DNA of 64,000 nt from Allolobophora icterica (GCA_963556255.1 OY744614.1:35016179-35080178); one strand, 5' to 3'. Counted from the first letter of the stretch, positions 24,296 through 36,890 are shown. The notes: generated from the sequence alone by a model not told the origin. Numbers and translations are program-made.

Positions 24296-25666
24296 GCAGC
24301 TTCATGAATACTAAACACAACAGAATTAAAAACATATTAGTTCAAATTTTAGTCCAATTTATATACAGATAAATTCAGTTTCTGCATCTATGTAGATATT
24401 AAACAGATTGCAGACAGACAGGCAAACCTACAGACAGACAGACAGATAGACAAACAGACAGAGGGAGAAACGACAAACACCCTCGGCAGTGAAGTTCTTA
24501 AAAAGTCAGTTATCATACACTAGCTACAATTTCTAATTAAAGCAACTTTTGCACTCACTAGTATTTCTGATTTTACAAAAATTAAAAAGCTGGCATTAGA
24601 ATAAACTTTTCAGTAAACAATTTTATAGATACTTTTGGAGTCTTTAGAGCCCATCCTTCAAGATTAACTAAAATGTCAAACCTAGACAAAACCACAAAAT
24701 AGAAACAGAACTCTAGTACTTAGTACTCCAGTATTCTATACCTGGAACGAGTAGTGTAATGTTCAGTAGGCCTAATTGTAATTGTGACTGGAAGGTTGTA
24801 CAGCCGTGCTTCAACAGAAATTAAATAGAGGTCCTCATCTGCACAAGAAAACTGTTGACTTTACATAATTTCATGAGGAACATTAAAATACTGTCTGCCT
24901 TAAAATTACTTTGGCAATAACGAGTTAAAGAAGTTAACAGTTTTAACCTCTTGCACCTCTTGAACATACAGCTCTGCTTAAGAAGGCCAGTAGAACAGGA
25001 ATGCCATATTCTATAGAATGAATATTTACCTCAACAAGATTCTCTTGCCCTTCACATCCAAGCTTGTGCTTGCTTCGGACTCCACTGTCTGCTGCTCATA
25101 TTCCTGTATCTTTTACTTCTTCTGCACGGATTTTGGAGTAACTTTACTCCTTGGTTTTGACAGCAGCATTGCTATCAAAGCTGAAGCTGCATGGTGTATG
25201 TCTTGACTGCATAAAAAACCAATCATTGTACCAGTACAGGAAGCCAAAGCTGTTATAAGAACTCATCTTCAAAGTGCACACTATAATAACTTCACATTTT
25301 ACAGCTCCATAATTATTATACACAATACTTAAGTCACAATTATGCTATAAAATCAATGGAGCACACGAATATTATGAAATAGCATCAAACAAAAACGTGG
25401 TACAGCACTGGAAGAGACGCCCAGAGACGGATTATGAAAATAATTTGTCTTCATAATACAGTATGAACAGAGGACTTTAAATTCCAGCTCACTTTTCAAT
25501 GCTTATTTGCAGTCCGACACTAACGGTACCAGAAAGCCTACTTTCGGTGGAGGTTTTTTATGTTCAATAGCATTTCAAATGGTCACTTATTGTAAGAAAT
25601 ATTACATTTCAAATGAAAATTTCTCTTGTGATGTACAATTGTACATAATTATTTGTTAATGCATTA
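24296..25666. other. No gene recognised
   Basis: Lies upstream (minus sense) of the PGK relic. A short ACAG run is at 24412-24455. I looked for the first PGK exon and did not find it. Confidence 0.5.
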
Positions 25667-27031
25667 GTCCTGAGTGAAGTGGGGCAAAAGACCCACTAGG
25701 GGTAAACGACCTCTGACGATTAAATTTAAGCTGTTATTTTTGGATCAGCCCTAATAGAAACATGGAGAATAATTTTGCCAATGATTTGGAGTAAAATTGT
25801 CACATAAATCATCAATTTGTCAGTTTTAGAAGCAAAAGTTTCTGGTCGTTTCGTTATAAAGTTCTTTTATGTACACTTACATACATTTTGAGGCAATAAG
25901 ATTGTTCAACATGTTATGCTAAATACTCATTAATAGTAAAAATACTCTGCTTTCCATCTGATATAAACGTAATCGAACATTACGGTGTTATATGAATATT
26001 CATACCCTATCATGTCTATGGCGACTCGGGGGCAAAAAGCTCCAGTGGCCTTTTGCCCTGAATCTTTCTGCAACTACCGGGTAGCTACGAAAACCTAGGC
26101 CTACTTATCTAGTAGCATTTTTATGCTTTTGTGTTAGGAATGGTTAGTCATTATATGACTATGAGGACAAACCTTGACTGTCATTTGTGCCATGAATGCA
26201 GCAGGAACATACATTCCACCCATACTTACTTCCTTGAACGAGAATATTAGATGCAAAATACGAAATTCTCCACAAGGTGCTACTGGTCAAACATCAGAGT
26301 GGTTGGAGGGATGGGGCACTGCTTGTTGGCTAGTTTCACCATTTTGTGGATGTGGTCAAGCATAACACAGCGAAACCACCGATTCTTCTTCTAGGCACAC
26401 AACTGAACCTCAACACTTTGAAGGCTGTTGGTTTTGCTGGTGACAGTGGAATCAAGATATTTTCCTTTCCGCCACGCTGCATAAATAAGCTGCAGCCACT
26501 TAATTGACAGAACTTTCCAAGTAATTTTGTGCATTTCGGTCAATATTTATCAATTGTGGTGCATAATAAAACAATAGGTCTAATTTTCTTCTCGGATTTA
26601 ACACTGTCGAACGTTTAAGCAGCAGTTTTAGGCTACTGCTATCTGGTAATGCTGCCCGTGTATATTATTAGCTGTATTAGTCAACCTAGGACCTAGTATG
26701 TGGTATTGGTTGGGGATCAGAGTGGCTGGACAGATGGGGTATGTCAAGTAAAAAGTGTCTGAAATACTACTGTGAAGTTATTCTGTTGATTCTATACTGG
26801 TTTTAATATTTGTAATGCAAATGAAGCATTACATGAGGGGCAAAAGGCCTCCCAAGTAAAATTGTTAAAATATTGAATAGGCCTAACCTGGTCTATTTCT
26901 TGACTATGATACTTGGATGCTACCAAACAAATACAGTAGTTTATCAGTGGAAAAACTTTTGTTCAACACCATAAACCATTTCCTGAAAAGGTCACTGGTT
27001 TTCTTAAAGGGGCTCTTTGCCCATCTCACCC
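25667..27031 (+). mobile_element. Degenerate pogo/Tigger-like DNA transposon
   Basis: TA at both sides, left end near GAGTGAAGTGGGGCAAAAGA, right end inverted GGGTGAGATGGGCAAAGAGC. Internal copies of GGGGCAAAAGGCC at about 26835 and GGGGGCAAAAAGCTC at about 26028. Boundaries are approximate because the ends have diverged. Contains the transposase relic described separately. Confidence 0.6.
26174..26507 (+). pseudogene. pogo/Tigger-like DDE transposase relic
   Basis: VTVICAMNAAGTYIPPIL-like start (26174: MTVICAMNAAGTYIPPILTS), then after a frame change HFVDVVKHNTAKPPILLLGT, LNTLKAVGFAGDSGIKIFSF and PPRCINKLQPLN. These match the DDE_1 core V-I-x(3)-A-x-G ... PVLLILDGHxSH ... IxxFPPHCSHKLQPLD. 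The second catalytic Asp has become Leu (LLGT for LDGH) and the third region is PLN, so it is dead. Confidence 0.78.
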
Positions 27032-27129
27032 TATAATACTGGTTCACTCATTCAGTTTTGGATATATTTTACCCGCTGGGCGATCATTTGAGGGTTATGT
27101 AATGTATGCCTAACGTTGATTTTTCAGCA

Positions 27130-27290
27130 CTGTCGACTAGTATCCGGAGTCAGTCGCTAAGGAGTTAGAGACTGACTTGATGAGTTAGCGACTGACTTAG
27201 CGACTCAGTCGACTAAGTCGCATTCTTATCGACTAAGTCACTTAGACTTATCGACTGACTTAGTGACTTGCTATCGACTTCTCATGTAAT
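27130..27290 (+). repeat. Short GTCGAC/TTAGCGACTGAC repeats
   Basis: Irregular repeats of GACTGACTTAGCGACT and TCGACTAAGTC, able to pair with themselves. The same words occur in the tandem unit at 27.85-28.6 kb, so they may be ends of one old element. Confidence 0.5.
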
Positions 27291-27850
27291 CTGATATGTC
27301 CATTGGACATACGTGATTATCTAACAATAAAATGCATTTTTACCGCATACTGTACTGAGCGTGCCATCATTTCCGTGGACATTAGATGGGACCCATATGA
27401 ACTCTATACGGGTTCAGTATGGCAATATGGGTCCTACACGGGCTCCGCTTCATGTGCGCATGCCCAATGACTGAAAATTAATGCTAATGTGAATTTGTGA
27501 TGCATTTGAGTGTCTATAAAAGGAATAAAGCATACCACTAAGTCAAAGCCAGTGATATTTCAGTTTTGAAAATAATTACAGTGTCAGATTTAATTCAGTT
27601 TTTGGTTCGTAATTTTTATTTCAGTTCAAGTTTCAGTTCTGAAATAATTTCAGTTTTTATTACAGTATCAATTCTGAGATCATTTCCGTGTTCATTTCAG
27701 TTACTGGAAAATTTCAGTTTCAGTTTCTACATAGATATTACTTGCATTGATAGACAACAACATGGACGTACAATTGATTATATGTTATCAGCTGTTAACT
27801 AGTAGAAGCACTGTTCTGTCACTGTTTACTTGAAAACCGCGATAAAAAAA

Positions 27851-28610
27851 CAACAAAATATTAAGTGAACGAAGTCGCTAGCAGTCGATAGCTTAGCAAC
27901 TGGTTTCGACTTGAGGGCTTAACTGCGGTGGATGGCGGCGGCGCCGGGGACTTCTGTCGACAGCACACAAAGCTGGTAAGAGAGAGTGCTCAGCTTCTCC
28001 GCGTCTTTTCGAATTTCTGTGTTGGCTTCCAATGGGACTCATCCCAAAAACAAAAAAATATTAAGTGAACGAAGTCGCTAGCAGTCGATAGCTTAGCGAC
28101 TGGTTTCGACTTGAGGGCTTAACGGCGGCGGCGGCGGCACCAGGGACTACTGTCGACAGCACACAAAGCTGGAAAGAGCTCAGCTTCTCCGCGTCTTTTC
28201 GAATTTCTGTGTTGGCTTCCAATGGGACTGATCCCAAAAACAACAAAACATTAAGTGAACGAAGTCGCTAGCAGTCGATAGCTTAGCGACTGGTTTCGAC
28301 TTGAGGGCTTAACGGCGGCGGTGCCGGGGGACTACTGTCGACAGCACACAAAGCTGGAAAGAGCTCAGCTTCTCCGCGTTTTTTCGAATTTCTGTGTTGG
28401 CTTCCAATGGGACTGATCCCAAAAACAACAAAACAATAAGTGAACGAAGTCGCTAGCAGTCGATAGCTTAGCGACTGGTTTCGACTTGAGGGCTTAACGG
28501 CGGCGGCGCCGGGGGACTACTGTCGACAGCACACAAAGCTGGAAAGAGCTCAGCTTCTCCGCGTCTTTTCGAATTTCTGTGTTGGCTTCCAGTGGAACTC
28601 ATCCCAGAAT
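27851..28610 (+). repeat. Four tandem copies of a 184-200 bp unit
   Basis: The marker TAAGTGAACGAAGTCGCTAG starts each copy at about 27862, 28061, 28251 and 28436. Each unit includes a GGCGGCGG(T/C)GCCGGGG run of variable length and CGCGTCTTTTCGAATTTCTG. The GTCGCTA/TAGCGAC words are shared with 27130-27290. No coding frame is conserved. Confidence 0.9.
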
Positions 28611-29458
28611 TCGACAAACCGATTTTGCTAAACAGCGATCACTGACTGATACCTTGAGCATGATAGTGGTGCTAAAGAAGTTCTACCAATGGTATTAATT
28701 AGCATATATCGACCAATCTAGTCAATTCGTCAATTAAGGACCATTTGTAGCAGTAACACGGTCGTTGAATCTGTTGTTGGAGGATATCAATTTTAATTCG
28801 AGGCACAGTGTAACAGTATACGATAAAAAATGAGCTACTAAAATCGTGCCAACATATTGTCTTTGGCGGCTTACAGCAAAAATACTGCCTGTTGGCCTCA
28901 AAGCGGATTCTGAATTTTTGGTCAACGGTCTGGCGTGGCTTTCGGCCCTTTTAGAGTTTAGACGACGTAAAAAGCGGATTAAAATTGCTAGCCTATATCT
29001 AAATCTTGTGAATTTCTATTATATTCTTACCAAGCAAACTTTCTGCAGAGTTTAACCTTTTGAACAATTAGTTTTAACTAGTTTTCATCAAAAGTCGAAG
29101 TTGATGTTTCAAAACGACCGTCCATGTTGAAACGAACAAAGACTTGTGGCGGAATCGTTTTGTGACGTCATTTTAACTGCTTTTCACGTCACCTATCGAG
29201 ATTTTCAAAATTTTCTCCAATCACGAACAGCCACGTACAGCAGTCCCATCGTCTCATTGGCTACAGTCCAAAACGCGCAGCGCCGAACGATCTGGTTGGA
29301 TGAAGTGTCGCCGGTTTCGAATGGCTGATATTTTTAATGACAGCGTCGTTAAACAGTAACTAGCCACGGCCTGATGTAGCCCACCAAATAGGCTGTTTAG
29401 CAACACTTTCCAGTATTTAACGACATCTTAGCGACAAACTTTTAACAATACTTCAGTA

Positions 29459-29830
29459 CAGTGGCGGCGATCTTGTCTGAGGTGGGGAGGGACAAAGTCG
29501 GCCACGATCTCGTCGACGACCTCTTTTGGAAAATCTTGTCCCCCCAAAAAGTTGATGACCTTTTTTTTTAGTCGTTATCACCACCTTTTACTACTTTTTC
29601 CGTCTCCCAACAACAACTTTCTCATGATTTTGCGGTGGACACTTCTCCTAAAAATTGGGATTTTTACCTCGTCTGGTCACAAACTCTGCAAAAACCCTCA
29701 CGCGCAATTACATTTCCCCCTTTTTTGGGTGTTTCTTCGAAAGGTGGGGGGGGGGACAAATGCATGGAGTGTCCCCCCACTCTTAAAGGTGGGGGGACAT
29801 GCCCCCGTCCCCCCTAGATCGCCGCCCATG
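29459..29830. mobile_element. hAT-type MITE (CAGTGGCGGCGATC family)
   Basis: Ends CAGTGGCGGCGATC and GATCGCCGCCCATG; target duplication CTTCAGTA at 29451-29458 and 29831-29838. 372 bp, containing the AAAAAGTTGATGACCTTTTTT-type module near 29545-29570. Confidence 0.92.
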
Positions 29831-29989
29831 CTTCAGTAATGCCAGTTTCTTTGGCGTATGGCGGGAATTGTGTAGAATAATGATATACGACTTTTTAACC
29901 AGAACAAAAATCTGAATATTTTTGCCTTCACAACATGTTAATAGGGCCTATAGGAATGTGGGTCCTATAATAGTGGATCTAACAAGACT

Positions 29990-30165
29990 GCCCATTCAAG
30001 CGGGTATACCCTCCGCCAAGAGCTTCTTGTCCTCTCTCCTCTTAATTTCCGTAGACGCTTGAAAACCTTTCTTTTTTCCGGTTTTGGCAGTGATGCGGGT
30101 CGAGAGCGCCGCTGATTTGAGTGGCGCTATATAAATGTTCAATTACAAATTACAAATTATACTGG
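29990..30165 (+). mobile_element. LINE 3' end with GGCGCTATATAAATG tail
   Basis: ELLVLSPLNFRRRLKTFLFS is the FxxxLKTFLF ending of LINE ORF2, followed by a stop and the tail GGCGCTATATAAATGTTCAA with ATTACAAATTACAAATTA. This links the tail motif, found in many other places here, to a LINE 3' UTR. Confidence 0.6.
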
Positions 30166-30355
30166 TTGTGAAGATGTGTGTTTGTATATAGGGCCTGTGT
30201 ATACCGTTATACAGCCATTTGATTGATAGCCTCACAATATTGAAAAACAGGTTTTCAGCTGTACAGTCACATTAGAACAATGCACTCGCATAGTACATTC
30301 CTCTAAAAATTAGTAATCTTAATCCCAGGTTTAACGTATAAAAGATTATCATTAC

Positions 30356-30495
30356 CATAGGCGTAGACTCTGGGGGTGGGTGGGGGCAGCCGGGGCACGT
30401 GCCCGCAATAATTGAGATGGACTGTACACCCAATCCAACTAGTGTAGAATGAATAACCAAATCCCCCCCATATTTTTGACAAGTTTACGCCAGTG
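30356..30495. mobile_element. hAT-type MITE (CATAGGCGTAG family)
   Basis: Ends CATAGGCGTAGACT and AGTTTACGCCAGTG; target duplication ATCATTAC at 30348-30355 and 30496-30503. 140 bp. An inverted, internal piece of it lies at 5440-5490. Confidence 0.9.
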
Positions 30496-30712
30496 ATCAT
30501 TACATTAACATTGAAGGCAACAACCTACTTGCCCATCCTTTTATGTGACCCTTGCCCTTAGCAAAGTTCTGCCTCCCGTCTCTCATATACCTACTTCATT
30601 CTCACGCTCAGGAGAGTCGCAGCTACAGCATACCATTCCAGACACACAGAAGACTGCTATTCTCTGTGGCACAATGGCTATGCTCTTCGAGTTTTACATA
30701 TATACGTGGACA

Positions 30713-31362
30713 CACTGGCGGCGATCGGTACCGGCCCGCTATTCCGGGGTCCGCTATTCCGGGGGTCCGCTATTCCGGGGATCGGCCGGAGTATACATAC
30801 ATACAACATGCATACATGCATACAAACATACATACATGCATACAAACATTCATACATACATACATACATGCTTACATACATGTATACATACATACATACA
30901 TCCATACATACATGTATGTATATATACATACATGCATACATACATGTTTGTATGTATACATACATACACGCATACATTCATACATGCATGCATGCATGGA
31001 TGTATGTATGCATGTATGTATGTATGTGTGCATGTTTGTATGCATGTATGTATGTGTGTATGCATGTATGTATGTTGTATGTATGTATATTCCGGCGGAT
31101 CCCCGGAATAGCGGACCCCCGGAATAGCGGACCCCGGAATAGTGGACCGGAACCCGGCGATCTTGTTTGACAGGTGGGGGGGAGGACACGGGACACTTTT
31201 GAATTGATCTGGTCAAAAAAGAGGTGAACAAATTTTTTCACGAAATTTGTTGACTTTTTTGGTGTTTCTTCAAAATTTGGGGGACAACTGTATAGTGTGC
31301 CCCTCCCCCGACTGTTAAAGGTGGGGTCTTGACCCCCTCGATCCCCGGGATCGCCGCGCATG
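30713..31362. mobile_element. hAT-type MITE interrupted by a palindromic element
   Basis: Ends CACTGGCGGCGATC and GATCGCCGCGCATG; target duplication CGTGGACA at 30705-30712 and 31363-31370. Same family as 6576 and 29459. About 214 bp once the inner element and its duplication are removed. Confidence 0.93.
30727..31154. mobile_element. Nested fold-back element with a CATA/TATG core
   Basis: Ends GGTACCGGCCCGCTATTCC and GGAATAGTGGACCGGAACC; target duplication CGGCGATC at 30719-30726 and 31155-31162. The inverted ends are about 70 bp, each with three CCGCTATTCCGGGG-like units. The middle is CATA-rich on the left and TATG-rich on the right, so nearly the whole 428 bp can fold into one imperfect hairpin. 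Long open frames here are by-products of the 4-bp repeat. Confidence 0.9.
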
Positions 31363-31586
31363 CGTGGACACTGTACTACCAACAGTAATCCATTCCAGAA
31401 ACAGGGAAGAACACTATTCACTGTGGCACAACTGCTGTGATCTTCATCTATTCTATATAATTAATACTACCAAACGCTAATGTAAATGCACATTTTAAAC
31501 TAAATTTATTAACCCTTTGCATGCCAAAGGCACAGCTCTGGATTCCAGCTCGAGATTCAAAGGTCAGATAGACGGATATGGTGGAT

Positions 31587-31867
31587 CATGGGTGTCCTCA
31601 GAGGGCAATGGGGGCATTTCCCCCCTGGAATTTGCAAATATTTTATAAAATAAAATCTTTTGATTATTAAGATTATTACCACAGTCCCAACACAATTTTC
31701 AATGCAAAAAAACACTTAATCATTTAGGCAAGTCCTTGACCATTATTTATTTATAAAGTTGTCACGTGTTCTGTGTTCATGAATGAGCATAAATTCTATG
31801 CAAAAATGTCATTTTGCTACCCCGTAGAAATATGTTGACCCCCGAAAAATTCCTGCGGACGCCCATG
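31587..31867. mobile_element. hAT-type MITE with a near-perfect duplication
   Basis: Ends CATGGGTGTCCTCAG and CTGCGGACGCCCATG; flanks TGGTGGAT (31579-31586) and TTGTGGAT (31868-31875) agree at 7 of 8. 281 bp. Confidence 0.8.
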
Positions 31868-31875
31868 TTGTGGAT

Positions 31876-34800
31876 GGCAGAATTGCTGCATTAAAAACAC
31901 GAAATGGAAATTTGGGTCTTTGAACTTTAAAAGAAATGGCCATGGTATATATGTATAATTCCAGGAACATGGTGTGCGAAGTAGGCCAAACCAAACAAGT
32001 CAAGACATTTATATTAAGTTTGTCTTCGTTCACATCAGTAATTATCAATCGGACGAACATTCAATCACCAATCGTATACCAACACACAATTCAACCTACA
32101 AAGCGAATCAGAGTCTGAAAATGAGGAATGATTTCTGAATTACAGATGCATGATCAAAAGACAAAACGAATCACAGAGTCTCGCTTTTCTAGACCAAGTA
32201 TATAGCAACGGTCGTTTATTGCTTTATGAAATCTTTCCACGCGGAGACACAACGAAGACTAGATACGCTACGAACCTACCGGACCGACCTCTGACGACAG
32301 CTTTGTAAACATCTCAAAATGAAAAAAGCATATCTCATCACCAACTAATGTACAGACCACGTGATGTTACGTTTTTTAATCCGATACATTCAAGTATATC
32401 AAAATGTATATACAACTAAACCACTACAGAAACACTATTAGCAGTAATAGTAGCGTATAAAGTGACGGCAGTATCAGTTTTAGCACTGGTGGCATTAGCG
32501 CAGTAAAAGCATCATTCATGGTTGTCATAGTAACAGAAAGCACACCAGCTGCTGCAGCAGCAGCAATACTACTGAAACGAATTATGACAGCTAGTTAGAC
32601 CAACTGGACAACCTCTCTTCATGAGTTTCATTGCTTGATAATTAATTGTCATTGTCTTATCAGGAAAACGGAGTTGAACCTCAAATACGAGTAGCTTCAA
32701 CTGAAACGAGTTAATGAACCCAACCTCTGACATAAAAACAAACAAAATGCAAGACCCCCTTCCACTGACACCTTGTCAAGTGACACCTTCAACTGACACT
32801 GACACCTTGTCAAGTAACACTGCCACCACCGAAGTCAGATACAAAACAGCATTCATCATACCTGTCGTGTATCTACCTGTACCAATGTAGGCCTATACCA
32901 TACAATAACCAAACGTGTAAAGGTTCTGTTCTTTCTTTCATTCATTCATCTTCCTTTTATTGATTACAAAAACTGACCAAAAGACAAGTTTAAACTTAAA
33001 TTAAAGAACAATTGGGTATAAACGGCCAATTCAAATGCAAAATGTCTACTGAATGTGGTGAAATTTCTACTGACAAGTACCAGTTTCACAAATCTCGCAG
33101 CACCCAACAGCGACTATCCTCTTCTGTACAGGAGTAATGCTGGGTGCTGAACTATGCAAAAGGTGCTACATAAATGATTAAAGTGTGTCGGATATAAGGA
33201 AATAAACTTCTGAGCATGCAGACTACAATCTGTCACTTAAAAACACACGCTGTGATAGAACCATATCTGGAAGGCAAACGTGCAACGTAAGCATAATTGT
33301 ACAGACACATCAGAAATTTTGGCTGAGCCATTGTCAGTTTCAAGCTTTCATAAAAACACAAATCCACTTTAAAGAACAATAAAGCATATCAAATTTCTAA
33401 CCATATCTCATTTCTGTACATCGTTCACGACTGAATTTCCAGCAGAAATTCGGTCACACACAATCCTTAATTAATAATCACCCAGTCAAACTGAGAACTT
33501 CAGCAAGTGGAACCCATTTACAAAACTGTCACATACTTCATTCAGAATCTTCTAAAGATCAAGCTGACCAAAAGGGCAGGTTCTGAACAACATCTTATTG
33601 GGAAAATACATTAAAATTACCAAACAGTAGAAAATCAACATGCTTACAGCTACGAGAAATTTAAGAAAAATAAAATATTATGGATGGAAAATTATGCACA
33701 CGACAAGGCCACCGAGAGTCACCTCGACTAAGTAATATCTTCTATCTCGTACGCACGAAAACAACAAACTTTGGTCCTATATTTCTTGGTCACTTTGATG
33801 AATCACAGGTAAAACTGCACAGCAGTGTCCTCGTTATCTCATGACAAGAGCTCTTGTAACTAGTTATCATGTCATGAAACACAAAATCCAGAAACAAAAC
33901 AATCATTATGTTCGGTAAGAGTAATCAAAATAATCTTTCATTTATTAGACAACTCTATCCCTCAAAAGCAGAGTCCGAGGGCTACCAAGCAGACAGCCTT
34001 TGCACGACAGTTTGACGCAACGTCCTGGAAAGAAATCCGAGACATAAAGGTGAAAGACGGACACACTGCCAATTGGCAACAAAGTCACATTGGTTTCAGC
34101 AGTGCAGAAAAGTTCGTCTTCCAATTCACTTCTCATTAATAAATCCACAATTTGAATACCAAAACATATATATCTTTCAGCACAACAACTTCCTGCTTGA
34201 ACACTACTAAACGAATCTGTAAACTGAAATTCCAAGAACGTTCGAAGAAATGTATTACCTCGTAAAAGTGTGGCCTAACGTCACACACTCTGTGAATACA
34301 TAAAAGACAAACCAGTTGTAGCCAACAGTAAGCTGTGCTTTATTGCTAGATAGCAAGTCTTTTCATGTCTGTCGCTATTAGCCATTACTTAAGTCTGCAA
34401 AATTCTCTAATCTGCTGTGTGATTTCTATATTGCAACATACATACATACATACTCAACAGCATCACTTGCCAACCCTCTAGCAGACAATTACCTCAATGA
34501 AATAGCAATCATCTCACCACAATCCTTCACCCATCAAAATTAACTAACTCATCACTCCATTCACCTATTGAATCACCTTACTAATCACCCAGACTGCTCT
34601 ACACTTCACACACCTGTAACATTTCTCTCCTCAATAGTCAAGTTTGATTGATATATTGCAAAGTAATCTACATAATATTATGCAGCAGTACAGTTTACAT
34701 AGGTAACATACCTTTGAAATAAACTACTAATAGATGGCTGACATAAACAACTGCAGCTTAAGATGATCTCTTTTAGATACATAGCCATGTTTCAACGCTT

Positions 34801-35670
34801 TCATGAGGTTGATTAAAACATGGTGCATAAACGTTCAAACCACAAAAATACATATGCACAATTGGTAGCATAAAATATAGCCCTCAAGAGCATGTAAATA
34901 TCAAGTTATATTGTTTTATTTTGCACAGGCCAATGATAGACTGACTGTTCAACTTCTTGATTTGAAAGAGCCTCAGCTCTTATCGGCAACAACATATCTC
35001 TGTAAAATGGTTATTTTTTCGTTAACCTGAAGCACAAAACATTTGACAGCAATTCTGATCTTATTACAGCTAATTTGCTCAAATGGCTTTTGTGGAAGTC
35101 TACTTTGAATGCATAAAACTATAATTACCTACAAGTAGAAATTTATATTAAACCAGCAAGCCACATTAAAACAATGCTTTGATAATCAAGGTGAAACATC
35201 ATGCAATGTTCAGAAAGGCACATCGAACAATCAAAACCCAAAATCACACAGATCTACAAGTGATGAAAACAAGATTTAATTACATGAAATTGTTTTCAAT
35301 ACAATAAGATTTATACATCACAACTTTTGATATTTTTATATTCTTTAGACAAAAATAATGATTTCTTATGAATATGTTTGGAAAATATGAGAAAATATTT
35401 TTAAAAGTATATATAATTAGAGGTTTTAGCAGAGGCAGAAGGAATCATTTCTATACAGCTGGAAGAATCAAGAACAAGGGTGTGGCTGTTTTGTCATGCA
35501 TGTATGGTACCACTTAATCTTGGAAAACATGTTACACAGATCACAGAAGAAAGCGGAACAAGTGTAACATGGAAATTCACATTATGCAACATTAAACAAC
35601 CTTGCTTCATAAGATCAGGTAACATGAAAACTAGGTTGAATTTCACAGAGCAAGAGAAATCATTTATGTA
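31876..35670. other. No gene recognised
   Basis: About 3.8 kb of AT-rich sequence with only short frames. Part may be 3' UTR of the minus-strand exon at 35930-36123. Confidence 0.5.
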
Positions 35671-35850
35671 ACTACTACACTACAAGTAACACATGATGTG
35701 GAGTAATACTCTACATTACAAATAACACACGATGTGGGTTTACACTCTACATTACAAGTAACACATGATGTTGGCTTACACTCTACATTACATGTAACAT
35801 GTGAAGTGAGGTACAACTCTACATTAAAAGTAACATGTGATGTGGGTAAC
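35671..35850 (+). repeat. 36-bp minisatellite
   Basis: Five units of ACTCTACATTACAAGTAACA plus CATGATGTGGGTTTAC with some changes. It lies just past the stop of the exon at 35930 (minus sense), so it may be in that gene's 3' UTR. Confidence 0.8.
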
Positions 35851-35929
35851 ACTGTGTATCTCTTGGTCGAAGATGTTTTCTACTAGAGCATCACAGATTA
35901 CAGAAGTCCTGATTTGTGCAACAAAGGAG

Positions 35930-36123
35930 CTAGATAAATGGGTCCTCATCATTGTCATCTTCGTCATCACCCAGCCGATGAAGTTCTGGATCAGACCTGA
36001 CCGGTTTCAGGTCAAACGGGGAATCCGGTGCACACTGAGGGATCATAAAACGATACTTCTCCGTCCGTTGCGGAGGAGGCTTGTTCCGATGGCGCGTCAA
36101 ATTTCGGGCAACTTTGTGAATAT
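35930..36123 (-). CDS. Probable last coding exon of an unidentified gene
   Basis: Acceptor TTGACACGCAG, phase 1, then 63 codons and TAG on the minus strand. It encodes IHKVARNLTRHRNKPPPQRT, then EKYRFMIPQCAPDSPFDLKP and ends GDDEDDNDEDPFI. The C-rich, CpG-containing codons and the basic, proline-rich, then acidic layout look like a real C-terminus, perhaps of a cytosolic tail. I do not recognise the family and found no convincing upstream exon before the myosin IX end at 44.9 kb. A myosin IX alternative 3' exon is possible. Confidence 0.5.
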
Positions 36124-36890
36124 CTGCGTGTCAAGAAAAACACAAAACGTCAACAAGGTTCAACCAAAACTGTAAATAAAATTATAATCATTTTCCTCAG
36201 AACCTCATTCTACTCTACATATCAAATTAATCATTCTACGCTAAACTTCCATGCTCTAACGTTTACCCTGGTGTGCAATAACACTATGACTGCTTGACCT
36301 GTAACAAAATCAAGGACTCAGCCAAGAGATTTTAAAATGTCATCGCCTCAAAATCCTGATCTCATCTGCAGAGCTACATAATCATCATGAAACATCCACA
36401 TCGACCTCATCATACTCTGTCATATATTACCATTACAATTCTACATCAGCACAATCTCCATTTCCATCAGAACCTTTGGTTCATAAAGATTTTAAATATG
36501 CTATTAAAAGAAACACATAATCGGCTCAAACAAATGTCATTACAAACCTGTATCATTTCTAAACAAAAGCCCCAAACAAAATTTAAAACATTATTCTGGC
36601 CTAATGAACTGCAAAGCATAAACTCTGAGCAACATTTAGATGTAGATTCCCGTATGCTTCAGTCATACCACGACGTCATCACCGCTCAGAATTAAACTCT
36701 AATCAAACTTCAATTGATTCAATTGTTAGTAAGCAAATATGATAGGGTTACCAACTCAACACAATATACTCTGCATACATTGAAAGCAAACCGTTACATA
36801 GTAACATACCAGTAACTTTACCCAAAGCACCTCAGCAGTATATTGCTAAACATGCTGGCATAACTAATAAATGATTTCAAGTGTATTAAG

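Noticed and set aside
29100..29340. Possible CpG-type promoter with CCAAT/ATTGG boxes
   Set aside because: A few boxes and CGs occur but no gene starts on either side.
30545..31421. Several long open frames (up to 191 codons) on both strands
   Set aside because: They run through a CATA/TATG microsatellite inside a nested palindromic element. Tetranucleotide repeats without stops give His/Ile/Tyr-rich or Cys/Met/Val-rich frames on both strands.
33945..34235. 96-codon minus frame
   Set aside because: Cys-rich but without a recognisable pattern, splice sites or neighbours; probably chance or 3' UTR.
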